NCBI GenBank assembly: GCA_027924585.1
Contig: BSBM01002110.1
Span: 1-64,000 of the forward strand
Direction of reading: 5' to 3'
Source: Larix kaempferi
Taxonomy: Eukaryota; Streptophyta; Pinopsida; Pinales; Pinaceae
Length of the DNA: 64,000 nucleotides
The notes under the pieces are model-generated. The model did not search any database, was not told where the DNA came from, and worked only from the letters and a program-made list of their open reading frames with translations. The translations under genes were made by a program, and so were the position numbers. How positions within the stretch are numbered: the stretch's first letter is position 1; the number at the start of each line of letters is the position of its first letter. Positions 13,694-25,538 of this stretch are shown one piece after another.

Positions 13694-16600
13694 AAAATTG
13701 AGCATAGATTTGGATGTCCCATTTGTAGACATGTGTGCACAGCAACTTTCGTGATGTTACGAGCTAATTTCACACCCTTTAAGAACAAGTCTAGCGAAAA
13801 ACGCATGGTGGCGTTTCGACTTTGACCAACTTCTCGGAATTGAAATTTGAGAATAGATTTGGATGTCCCCTTGGTAGACAAGTGCGCACGCCAACTTTCA
13901 TGACGTTCCAACCTATTTTCTCGCCCTTTAAGCCCAAGTCTAGCGAAAACACACGGCAAATTTTCAACTTTGACCAACTTCTCGGAATTTAAATTTGAGA
14001 ATAGATTTGGATGTCCCATTGGTAGACAAGCATCCACACCAACTTTCGTGACATTCCAAGCTATTTCTTCCCATTTAAGCCCAACTCTAGAGAAAACGCA
14101 CGGTCGCGTTTAATCTTTGACCAACTTCTCGAAATTGAAAATTGAGAATAGATTTGGATGTCCCATTTGTAGACATGCGCGCACAGCAACTTTCGTGACA
14201 TTACGAGCTAATTTCACATCATTTAAGCCCAATTCTAGCGAAAACGCACGATCGAGTTTCAACTTTGACCAACTTCTCGGAATTGAAATTTGAGAATAGA
14301 TTTGGATGTCCCATTGGTAGACAAGCGTGCACGCCAACTTTCGTGACGTTCCGATCTATTTTCTGCCCCTTTAAGCCCAAGTCCTAGCGAAAATGCACGG
14401 TCGATTTTCAACTTTGACCAACTTCTCGGAATTTAAATTTGAGAATGGATTTGGATGTCACATTGGTAGACGAGCGTCCACGCCAACTTTCGTAACGTTC
14501 AGAGCTATTTTCTCCCCCCTTTAAGCCCAAATCTAGCGAAAACGCACGGTCGAGTTTCGAATTTGACCAACTTCTCGGAATTAAAAATTGAGCATAGATT
14601 TGGATGTCCCGTTGGTAGACAAATGCGCACGCCAACTTTTGTCACATTACGAGCTAATTTCACACCCTTTAAGGTCAAGTCGAGCGAAAAAGCACGGTCG
14701 AGTTTCGAATTTGACCAACTTCTCGGAATTGAAAATTGAGCATAGATTTGGATGTCCCGTTGGTAGACAAATGCGCACGCCAACTTTCGTCACATTCCGA
14801 GCTATTTTCTCACCCTTTAAGCCGAAGTCTAGCGAAAATGCACGGTCGATTCTCAACTTTGACCAACTTATCAGAGTTGAAATTTGAAAATAGATTTGGA
14901 TATCCCGTTGGTAGGCAAGTGCACATGCCAACTTTCGTGACGTTACGAGCTATTTTCTTCGCCTTTAAGCTCAACTCTAGCAAAAACGCACGGTCGAGTT
15001 TCGAATTTGACCAACTTCTCGGAATTGAAAACTGAGCATAGATTTGGATGTCCCGTTGGTAGACAAATGCGCACCGCCAACTTTCGTGACGTTCCGAGCT
15101 ATTTTCTCACATATTAAGCCTAAGTCTAGCGAAAACGCACGGTCGAGTTTTGAATTTGACCAACTTCTCGGAGTTGAAAAGTGAGCATAGACTTGGATGT
15201 CCCGTTGGTAGACCGAGCGTCCGCGCCAACTTTCGTAACGTTCCGAGCTATTCTCACACCCTTTAAGCCCAAGTCTAGCGAAAACGCACGATCGAGTTTC
15301 AACTTTGATTAACTTCTCGGAATTGAAATTTGAGAATAGATTTGGATGTCCCGTTGGTAGACGAATGCGCACGCCAATTTTCATGACGTTCCGAGCTATT
15401 TTCTCATGCTTTAAGCCTAAGTCCATCGAAAATGCACGGTCAATTTTCAACTTTGACCAACTTCTCAGAATTTAAATTTGAGAATGGATTTGGATGTCAC
15501 ATTGGTAGACGAGCGTCCACGCCAACTTTCGTGACGTTCCGAGCTATTTTCACACCCTTTAAGCCCAAGTCTAGCGAAAACGCACGATGGAGTTTCAACT
15601 TTGACCAACTTCTCGGAATTGAAATTTGAGAATAGTTTTGGATGTCCCATTGGTAGAAAAGCGTCCACACCAACTTTCGTGACGTTGCGAGCTATTTTCA
15701 TCCCATTTAAGCCCAACTCTACAGAAAACGCACAGTCGCGTTTCATCTTTGACCAACTTCTCGGAATTGAAAATTGAGAATATATTTGGATGTCCCATTT
15801 GTACACATGCACGCACAGCACCTTTCATGACGTTACGAGCTATTTTCACGCCCTTTATTCCCAAGTCTAGTGAAAACCCATGGTGGCATTTCGACTTTGA
15901 TCAACTTCTGGGAATTGAAATTTGAGAATGGATTTGGATGTCTCGTTAGTAGACAAGTGCGCACGCCAACTTTCGTGACGTTCCAAGCTATTTTCTTGCC
16001 CTTTAAGCCTAAGTCTAGTGAAAACGCACGGTAAATTTTCAACTTTGACCAACTTCTCGTAATTGAAATTTGAGCATAGTTTTGGATGTCCCTTTGGTAG
16101 ACAAGCGTCCACACCAACTTTCGTGACGTTCCGAGCTATTTTCTCCCCCTTTAAGCCCAAGTCTAGCGAAAACGCACGGTCAAGTTTCAAATTTGACCAA
16201 CTTCTCGGAATTGAAAATTGAGCATAGATTTGGTTGTCCCGTTGGTAGACAAATGCGCACCGCCAACTTTCGTGACGTTCCGAGCTATTTTCTCACCCTT
16301 TAAGCCTAAGTCTAGCGAAAATGCACTGTCGATTTTCAACTTTGACCAACTTCTCGGAATTTAAATTTGAGAATAGATTTGGATGTCACATTGGTAGACG
16401 AGCGTCCACGCCAACTTTCGTGACGCTCCGAGCTATTTTCACACCCTTTAAGCCCAAGTCGAGCGAAAACGCACGATCGAGTTTCAACTTCGACTAACCT
16501 CTCGGAATTGAAATTTGAGAATAGTTTTGGATGTCCCATTGGTAGACAAGCGTCCACACCAACTTTCGTGACGTTCCGAGCTATTTTCTCCCCCTTTAAG

Positions 16601-17102
16601 CCCCACTCTAGAGAAAACGCACGATCGCGATTCATCTTTGACCAACTTCTCGGAATTGAAAATTGAGAATAGATTTGGATGTCCCATTTGTAGACATGCG
16701 CGCACAGCAACTTTCATGACTTTACGACCTAATTTCACGCCCTTTATTCCCAAGTCTAGTGAAAACCCATGGTGGCATTTTGACTTTGACCAACTTCTGG
16801 GAATTGAAATTTGAAAATAGATTTGGATGTCCCATTGGTAGACAAGCGTGCACGCCAACTTTCGTGATGTTCCGAGCTATTTTCTGCCCCTTTAAGCCCA
16901 AGTCTAGCGAAAACGCACGTTCGAGTTTCAACTTTCACAAGCATTTCGGAATTAAAATTTGAGAATAGTTTTGGATGTACCATTGGTAGACAAGCGTCCA
17001 CACCAACTTTCGTGACATTCCGAGCTATTTTATCGCCCTTCAAGCCCAACTCTAGCGAAAACGTAGGGTCGAGTTTCGACTTTCACCAACTTCTCAGAAT
17101 TC
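13694..17102. repeat. HOR unit U5 (23-mer)
   Basis: Complete 23-mer, 3409 bp, seven small indels (for example AAAAACG near 13798, lost T near 14064, GTCCTAG near 14383, GACCGAGCG near 15213, GCACCGCC near 15072 and 16259). M17 reads GAGCATAG (near 16072), between the GAGGATAG of U1-U4 and the GAGAATAG of U6 onward, so this unit sits at the haplotype transition. Confidence 0.95.
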
Positions 17103-20100
17103 AAAATTGAGCATAGATTTGGATGTCCCATTTGTAGACATGTGTGCACAGCAACTTTCGTGATGTTACGAATTAATTTCACAACCTTTAAGCACAAGTC
17201 TAGCGAAAACGCATGGTGGCGTTTCGACTTTGACCAACTTCTCGGAATTGAAATTTGAGAATAGATTTGGATGTCCCCTTGGTAGACAAGTGCGCACGCC
17301 AACTTTCATGACGTTCCAACCTATTTTCTCGCCCTTTAAGCCCAAGTCTAGCGAAAACACACGGCAAATTTTCAACTTTGACCAACTTCTCGGAATTTAA
17401 ATTTGAGAATAGATTTGGATGTCCCATTGGTAGACAAGCATCCACACCAACTTTCGTGACATTCCAAGCTATTTTCTTCCCATTTAAGCCCAACTGTAGA
17501 GAAAACGCACGGTCGCGTTTCATCTTTGACCAACTTCTCCAAATTGAAAATTGAGAATAGATTTGGATGTCCCATTTGTAGACATGCGCGCACAGCAACT
17601 TTCGTGACATTACGAGCTAATTTCACATCATTTAAGCCCAATTCTAGCGAAAACGCACGATCGAGTTTCAACTTTGACCAACTTCTCGGAATTGAAATTT
17701 GAGAATAGATTTGGATGTCCCATTGGTAGACAAGCGTGCACGCCAACTTTCGTGACGTTCCGAGCTATTTTCTGCCCCTTTAAGCCCAAGTCTAGCGAAA
17801 ATGCACGGTCGATTTTCAACTTTGACCAACTTCTCGGAATTTAAATTTGAGAATGGATTTGGATGTCACATTGGTAGACGAGCGTCCACGCCAACTTTCG
17901 TAACGTTCAGAGCTATTTTCTCCCCCTTTAAGCCCAAATCTAGCGAAAAACGCACGGTCGAGTTTCGAATTTGACCAACTTCTCGGAATTAAAAATTGAG
18001 CATAGATTTGGATGTCCCGTTGGTAGACAAATGCGCACGCCAACTTTTGTCACATTACGAGCTAATTTCACACCCTTTAAGGTCAAGTCGAGCGAAAAAG
18101 CACGGTCGAGTTTCGAATTTGACCAACTTCTCGGAATTGAAAATTGAGCATAGATTTGGATGTCCCGTTGGTAGACAAATGCGCACCGCCAACTTTCGTC
18201 ACATTCCGAGCTATTTTCTCACCCTTTAAGCCGAAGTCTAGCGAAAATGCACGGTCGATTCTCAACTTTGACCAACTTATCAGAGTTGAAATTTGAAAAT
18301 AGATTTGGATATCCCGTTGGTAGGCAAGTGCACATGCCAACTTTCGTGACGTTACGAGCTATTTTCTTCGCCTTTAAGCTCAACTCTAGCAAAAACGCAC
18401 GGTCGAGTTTCGAATTTGACCAACTTCTCGGAATTGAAAACTGAGCATAGATTTGGATGTCCCGTTGGTAGACAAATGCGCACGCCAACTTTCGTGACGT
18501 TCCGAGCTATTTTCTCACATATTAAGCCTAAGTCTAGCGAAAACGCACGGTCGAGTTTTGAATTTGACCAACTTCTCGGAGTTGAAAATTGAGCATAGAC
18601 CTTGGATGTCCCGTTGGTAGACGAGCGTCCGCGCCAACTTTCGTAACGTTCCGAGCTATTCTCACACCCTTTAAGCCCAAGTCTAGCGAAAACGCACGAT
18701 CGAGTTTCAACTTTGATTAACTTCTCGGAATTGAAATTTGAGAATAGATTTGGATGTCCCGTTTGTAGACGAATGCGCATGCCAATTTTCATGACGTTCC
18801 GAGCTATTTTCTCATGCTTTAAGCCTAAGTCCATCGAAAATGCACGGTCAATTTTCAACTTTGACCAACTTCTCAGAATTTAAATTTGAGAATGGATTTG
18901 GATGTCACATTGGTAGACGAGCGTCCACGCCAACTTTCGTGACGTTCCGAGCTATTTTCACACCCTTTAAGCCCAAGTCTAGCGAAAACGCACGATGGAG
19001 TTTCAACTTTGACCAACTTCTCGGAATTGAAATTTGAGAATAGTTTTGGATGTCCCATTGGTAGAAAAGCGTCCACACCAACTTTCGTGACGTTGCGAGC
19101 TATTTTCATCCCATTTAAGCCCAACTCTACAGAAAACGCACAGTCGCGTTTCATCTTTGACCAACTTCTCGGAATTGAAAATTGAGAATATATTTGGATG
19201 TCCTATTTGTACACATGCACGCACAGCACCTTTCATGACGTTACGAGCTATTTTCACGCCCTTTATTCCCAAGTCTAGTGAAAACCCATGGTGGCATTTC
19301 GACTTTGATCAACTTCTGGGAATTGAAATTTGAGAATGGATTTGGATGTCTCGTTAGTAGACAAGTGCGCACGCCAACTTTCGTGACGTTCCAAGCTATT
19401 TTCTTGCCCTTTAAGCCTAAGTCTAGTGAAAACGCACGGTAAATTTTAACCTTTGACCAACTTCTCGTAATTGAAATTTGAGAATAGTTTTGGATGTCCC
19501 TTTGGTAGACAAGCGTCCACACCAACTTTCGTGACGTTCCGAGCTATTTTCTCCCCCTTTAAGCCCAAGTCTAGCGAAAACGCACGGTCAAGTTTCAAAT
19601 TTGACCAACTTCTCGGAATTGAAAATTGAGCATAGATTTGGTTGTCCCGTTGGTAGATAAATGCGCACGCCAACTTTCGTGACGTTCCGAGCTATTTTCT
19701 CACCCTTTAAGCCTAAGTCTAGCGAAAATGCACTGTCGATTTTCAACTTTGACCAACTTCTCGGAATTTAAATTTGAGAATAGATTTGGATGTCACATTG
19801 GTAGACGAGCATCCACGCCAACTTTCGTGACGCTCCGAGCTATTTTCACACCCTTTAAGCCCAAGTCGAGGGAAAATGCACGATCGAGTTTCAACTTCGA
19901 CTAACCTCTCGGAATTGAAATTTGAGAATAGTTTTGGATGTCCCATTGGTAGACAAGCGTCCACACCAACTTTCGTGACGTTCCGAGCTATTTTCTCCCC
20001 CTTTAAGCCCCACTCTAGAGAAAACGCACGATCGTGATTCATCTTTGACCAACTTCTCGGAATTGAAAATTGAGAATAGATTTGGATGTCCCATTTGTAG

Positions 20101-20509
20101 ACATGCGCGCACAGCAACTTTCATGAATTTACGACCTAATTTCACGCCCTTTATTCCCAAGTCTAGTGAAAACCCATGGTGGCATTTTGACTTTGACCAA
20201 CTTCTGGGAATTGAAATTTGAAAATAGATTTGGATGTCCCATTGGTAGACAAGCGTGCACGCCAACTTTCGTGATGTTCCGAGCTATTTTCTGCCCCTTT
20301 AAGCCCAAGTCTAGCGAAAACGCACGTTCGAGTTTCAACTTTCACAAACATTTCGGAATTAAAATTTGAGAATAGTTTTGGATGTACCATTGGTAGACAA
20401 GCGTCCACACCAACTTTCGTGACATTCCGAGCTATTTTATCGCCCTTCAAGCCCAACTCTAGCGAAAACGTAGGGTCGAGTTTCGACTTTCACCAACTTC
20501 TCAGAATTC
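17103..20509. repeat. HOR unit U6 (23-mer)
   Basis: Complete 23-mer, 3407 bp, three one-base insertions (near 17947, 18186, 18600). From M12 on it carries variants shared with the right half of U15: CCCGTTTGTAGACG plus GCATGCC (near 18760), GTCCTATTTG (near 19201) and TTTTAACCTTTG (near 19445). Private changes include GAATTAATTTCACAACC (near 17170), GAGGGAAAATG (near 19868) and CATGAATTTACG (near 20122). Confidence 0.95.
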
Positions 20510-21101
20510 AAAATTGAGCATAGATTTGGATGTCCCATTTGTAGACATGTGTGCACAGCAACTTTCGTGATGTTACGAGCTAATTTCACACCCTTTAAGC
20601 ACAAGTCTAGCGAAAACGCATGGTGGCGTTTCGACTTTGACCAACTTCTCGGAATTGAAATTTGAGAATAGATTTGGATGTCCCCTTGGTAGACAAGTGC
20701 GCACGCCAACTTTCATGACGTTCCAACCTATTTTCTCGCCCTTTAAGCCCAAGTCTAGCGAAAACACACGGCAAATTTTCAACTTTGACCAACTTCTCGG
20801 AATTTAAATTTGAGAATAGATTTGGATGTCCCATTGGTAGACAAGCATCCACACCAACTTTCGTGACATTCCAAGCTATTTTTCTTCCCATTTAAGCCCA
20901 ACTCTAGAGAAAACGCACGGTCGCATTTCATCTTTGACCAACTTCTCGAAATTGAAAATTGAGAATAGATTTGGATGTCCCATTTGTAGACATGCGCGCA
21001 CAACAACTTTCGTGACATTACGAGCTAATTTCACATCATTTAAGCCCAATTCTAGCGAAAACGCACGATCGAGTTTCAACTTTGACCAACTTCTCGAATT
21101 G

Positions 21102-21248
21102 AAATTTGAGAATAGATTTGGATGTCCCATTGGTAGACAAGCGTGCACGCCAACTTTCGTGACGTTCCGAGCTATTTTCTCACATATTAAGCCTAAGTCT
21201 AGCGAAAACGCACGGTCGAGTTTTGATTTGACCAACTTCTCGGAATTG
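21102..21248. repeat. Hybrid monomer M5/M10 in U7
   Basis: The front half has M5 markers (CCCATTGGTAGACAAG then CGTGCACGCC). From 21181 it reads CACATATTAAGCC, diagnostic of M10. The switch lies in the 30-odd bases both types share (about 21147-21180). The end reads GGAATTG rather than the GGAGTTG of M10, so a further switch to M9-type sequence precedes the boundary. One A is missing near 21224. Confidence 0.9.
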
Positions 21249-21396
21249 AAAACTGAGCATAGACTTGGATGTCCCGTTGGTAGACAAATGCGCACGCCAA
21301 CTTTCGTGACGTTCCGAGCTATTTTCTCACCCTTTAAGCCTAAGTCTAGCGAAAATGCACTGTCGATTTTCAACTTTGACCAACTTCTCGGAATTT
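21249..21396. repeat. Hybrid monomer M10/M11/M18 in U7
   Basis: Begins AAAACTGAGC (M10 start), then TAGACTTGG (an M11 marker), then sequence common to M10 and M18, and ends with CACCCTTTAAGCCTAAG and ATGCACTGTCG, diagnostic of M18. At least two switches are needed. It joins the left arm of the HOR (to about M10/11) to M19 and so closes a seven-monomer step. Confidence 0.88.
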
Positions 21397-22134
21397 AAAT
21401 TTGAGAATAGATTTGGATGTCACATTGGTAGACGAGCGTCCACGCCAACTTTCGTGACGCTCCGAGCTATTTTCACACCCTTTAAGCCCATGTCGAGCGA
21501 AAACGCACGATCGAGTTTCAACTTCGACTAACCTCTCGGAATTGAAATTTGAGAATAGTTTTGGATGTCCCATTGGTAGACAAGCGTCCACACCAACTTT
21601 CGTGACGTTCCGAGCTATTTTCTCCCCCTTTAAGCCCCACTCTAGAGAAAACGCACGATCGCGATTCATCTTTGACCAACTTCTCGGAATTGAAATTGAG
21701 AATAGATTTGGATGTCCCATTTGTAGACATGCGCGCACAGCAACTTTCATGACTTTACGACCTAATTTCACGCCCTTTATTCCCAAGTCTAGTGAAAACC
21801 CATGGTGGCATTTTGACTTTGACCAACTTCTGGGAATTGAAATTTGAAAATAGATTTGGATGTCCCGTTGGTAGACAAGCGTGCACGCCAACTTTCGTGA
21901 TGTTCCGAGCTATTTTCTGCCCCTTTAAGCCCAAGTCTAGCGAAAACGCACGTTCGAGTTTCAACTTTCACAAACATTTCGGATTAAAATTTGAGAATAG
22001 TTTTGGATGTACCATTGGTAGACAAGCGTCCACACCAACTTTCGTGACATTCCGAGCTATTTTATCGCCCTTCAAGCCCAACTCTAGCGAAAACGTAGGG
22101 TCGAGTTTCGACTTTCACCAACTTCTCAGAATTC

Positions 22135-25100
22135 AAAATTGAGCATAGATTTGGATGTCCCATTTGTAGACATGTGTGCACAGCAACTTTCGTGATGTTA
22201 CGAGCTAATTTCACACCCTTTAAGCACAAGTCTAGCGAAAACGCATGGTGGCGTTTCGACTTTGACCAACTTCTCGGAATTGAAATTTGAGAATAGATTT
22301 GGATGTCCCCTTGGTAGACAAGTGCGCACGCCAACTTTCATGACGTTCCAACCTATTTTCTCGCCCTTTAAGCCCAAGTCTAGCGAAAACACACGGCAAA
22401 TTTTCAACTTTGACCAACTTCTCGGAATTTAAATTTGAGAATAGATTTGGATGTCCCATTGGTAGACAAGCATCCACACCAACTTTCGTGACATTCCAAG
22501 CTATTTTCTTCCCATTTAAGCCCAACACTAGAGAAAACGCACGGTCGCGTTTCATCTTTGACCAACTTCTCGAAATTGAAAATTGAGAATAGATTTGGAT
22601 GTCCCATTTGTAGACATGCGCGCACAGCAACTTTCGTGACATTACGAGCTAATCTCACATCATTTAAGCCCAATTCTAGCGAAAACGCACGATCGAGTTT
22701 CAACTTTGACCAACTTTTCGGAATTGAAATTTGAGAATAGATTTGGATGTCCCATTGGTAGACAAGCGTGCACGCCAACTTTCGTGACGTTCCGAGCTAT
22801 TTTCTGCCCTTTAAGCCCAAGTCTAGCGAAAATGCACGGTCGATTTTCAACTTTGACCAACTTCTCGGAATTTAAATTTGAGAATGGATTTGGATGTCAC
22901 ATTGGTAGACGAGCGTCCACGCCAACTTTCGTAACGTTCAGAGCTATTTTCTCCCCCTTTAAGCCCAAATCTAGCGAAAACGCACGGTCGAGTTCGAATT
23001 TGACCAACTTCTCGGAATTAAAAATTGAGCATAGATTTGGATGTCCCGTTGGTAGACAAATGCGCACGCCAACTTTTGTCACATTACGAGCTAATTTCAC
23101 ACCCTTTAAGGTCAAGTCGAGCGAAAAAGCACGGTCGAGTTTCGAATTTGACCAACTTCTCGGAATTGAAAATTGAGCATAGATTTGGATGTCCCGTTGG
23201 TAGACAAATGCGCACGCCAACTTTCGTCACATTCCGAGCTATTTTCTCACCCTTTAAGCCGAAGTCTAGCGAAAATGCACGGTCGATTCTCAACTTTGAC
23301 CAACTTATCAGAGTTGAAATTTGAAAATAGATTTGGATATCCCGTTGGTAGGCAAGTGCACATGCCAACTTTCGTGACGTTACGAGCTATTTTCTTCGCC
23401 TTTAATCTCAACTCTAGCAAAAACGCACGGTCGAGTTTCGAATTTGACCAACTTCTCGGAATTGAAAACTGAGCATAGATTTGGATGTCCCGTTGGTAGA
23501 CAAATGCGCACGCCAACTTTCGTGACGTTCCGAGCTATTTTCTCACATATTAAGCTTAAGTCTAGCGAAAACGCACGGTCGAGTTTTGAATTTGACCAAC
23601 TTCTCGGAGTTGAAAATTGAGCATAGACTTGGATGTCCCGTTGGTAGACGAGCCGTCCGCGCCAACTTTCGTAACGTTCCGAGCTATTCTCACACCCTTT
23701 AAGCCCAAGTCTAGCGAAAACGCACGATCGAGTTTCAACGTTGATTAACTTCTCGGAATTGAAATTTGAGAATAGATTTGGATGTCCCGTTGGTAGACGA
23801 ATGCGCACGCCAATTTTCATGACGTTCCGAGCTATTTTCTCATGCTTTAAGCCTAAGTCCATCGAAAATGCACGGTCAATTTTCAACTTTGACCAACTTC
23901 TCAGAATTTAAATTTGAGAATGGATTTGGATGTCACATTGGTAGACGAGCGTCCACGCCAACTTTCGTGACGTTCCGAGCTATTTTCACACCCTTTAAGC
24001 CCAAGTCTAGCGAAAACGCACGATGGAGTTTCAACTTTGACCAACTTCTCGGAATTGAAATTTGAGAATAGTTTTGGATGTCCCATTGGTAGAAAAGCGT
24101 CCACACCAACTTTCGTGACGTTGCGAGCTATTTTCATCCCATTTAAGCCCAACTCTACAGAAAACGCACAGTCGCGTTTCATCTTTGACCAACTTCTCGG
24201 AATTGAAAATTGAGAATATATTTGGATGTCCCATTTGTACACATGCACGCACAGCACCTTTCATGACGTTACGAGCTATTTTCACGCCCTTTATTCCCAA
24301 GTCTAGTGAAAACCCATGGTGGCATTTCGACTTTGATCAACTTCTGGGAATTGAAATTTGAGAATGGATTTGGATGTCTCGTTAGTAGACAAGTGCGCAC
24401 GCCAACTTTCGTGACGTTCCAAGCTATTTTCTTGCCCTTTAAGCCTAAGTCTAGTGAAAACGCACGGTAAATTTTCAACTTTGACCAACTTCTCGTAATT
24501 GAAATTTGAGAATAGTTTTGGATGTCCCTTTGGTAGACAAGCGTCCACACCAACTTTCGTGACGTTCCGAGCTATTTTCTCCCCCTTTAAGCCCAAGTCT
24601 AGCGAAAACGCACGGTCAAGTTTCAAATTTGACCAACTTCTCGGAATTGAAAATTGAGCATAGATTTGGATGTCCCATTGGTAGACAAATGCGCACGCCA
24701 ACTTTCGTGACGTTCCGAGCTATTTTCTCACCCTTTAAGGCTAAGTCTAGCGAAAATGCACTGTCGATTTTCAACTTTGACCAACTTCTCGGAATTTAAA
24801 TTTGAGAATAGATTTGGATGTCACATTGGTAGACGAGCGTCCACGCCAACTTTCGTGACGCTCCGAGCTATTTTCACACCCTTTAAGCCCAAGTCGAGCG
24901 AAAACGCACGATCGAGTTTCAACTTCGACTAACCTCTCGGAATTGAAATTTGAGAATAGTTTTGGATGTCCCATTGGTAGACAAGCGTCCACACCAACTT
25001 TCGTGACGTTCCGAGCTATTTTCTCCCCCTTTAAGCCCCACTCTAGAGAAAACGCACGATCGCGATTCATCTTTGACCAACTTCTCGGAATTGAAAATTG

Positions 25101-25538
25101 AGAATAGATTTGGATGTCCCATTTGTAGACATGCGCGCACCAGCAACTTTCATGACTTTACGACCTAATTTCACGCCCTTTATTCCCAAGTCTAGTGAAA
25201 ACCCATGGTGGCATTTTGACTTTGACCAACTTCTGGGAATTGAAATTTGAAAATAGATTTGGATGTCCCATTGGTAGACAAGCGTGCACGCCAACTTTCG
25301 TGATGTTCCGAGCTATTTTCTGCCCCTTTAAGCCCAAGTCTAGCGAAAACGCACGTTCGAGTTTCAACTTTCACAAACATTTCGGAATTAAAATTTGAGA
25401 ATAGTTTTGGATGTACCATTGGTAGACAAGCGTCCACACCAACTTTCGTGACATTCCGAGCTATTTTATCGCCCTTCAAGCCCAACTCTAGCGAAAACGT
25501 AGGGTCGAGTTTCGACTTTCACCAACTTCTCAGAATTC
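22135..25538. repeat. HOR unit U8 (23-mer)
   Basis: Complete 23-mer, 3404 bp, but only because two losses (near 22806, 22993) and two C gains (near 23653, 25140) cancel. Shares AACACTAGAG (M3, near 22525) and TTAAGGCTAAG (M18, near 24737) with U16, offset 29.75 kb. Confidence 0.95.

Larger units (their letters stand above)
20510..22134. repeat. HOR unit U7: truncated 11-mer with mosaic monomers
   Basis: Only 11 monomers, 1625 bp (11 x 148 minus a net 3): M1-M4, a hybrid of M5 and M10, a hybrid of M10/M11 and M18, then M19-M23. Twelve monomers (1776 bp) of the standard HOR are missing. It keeps the monomer phase, as expected of homologous exchange between out-of-register monomers. Small indels lie near 20881, 21096, 21224, 21697 and 21983. 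M22 has CCCGTTGG (near 21866), shared only with U15. The corresponding place in the duplicated copy near 50-51 kb lacks this unit. Confidence 0.93.
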
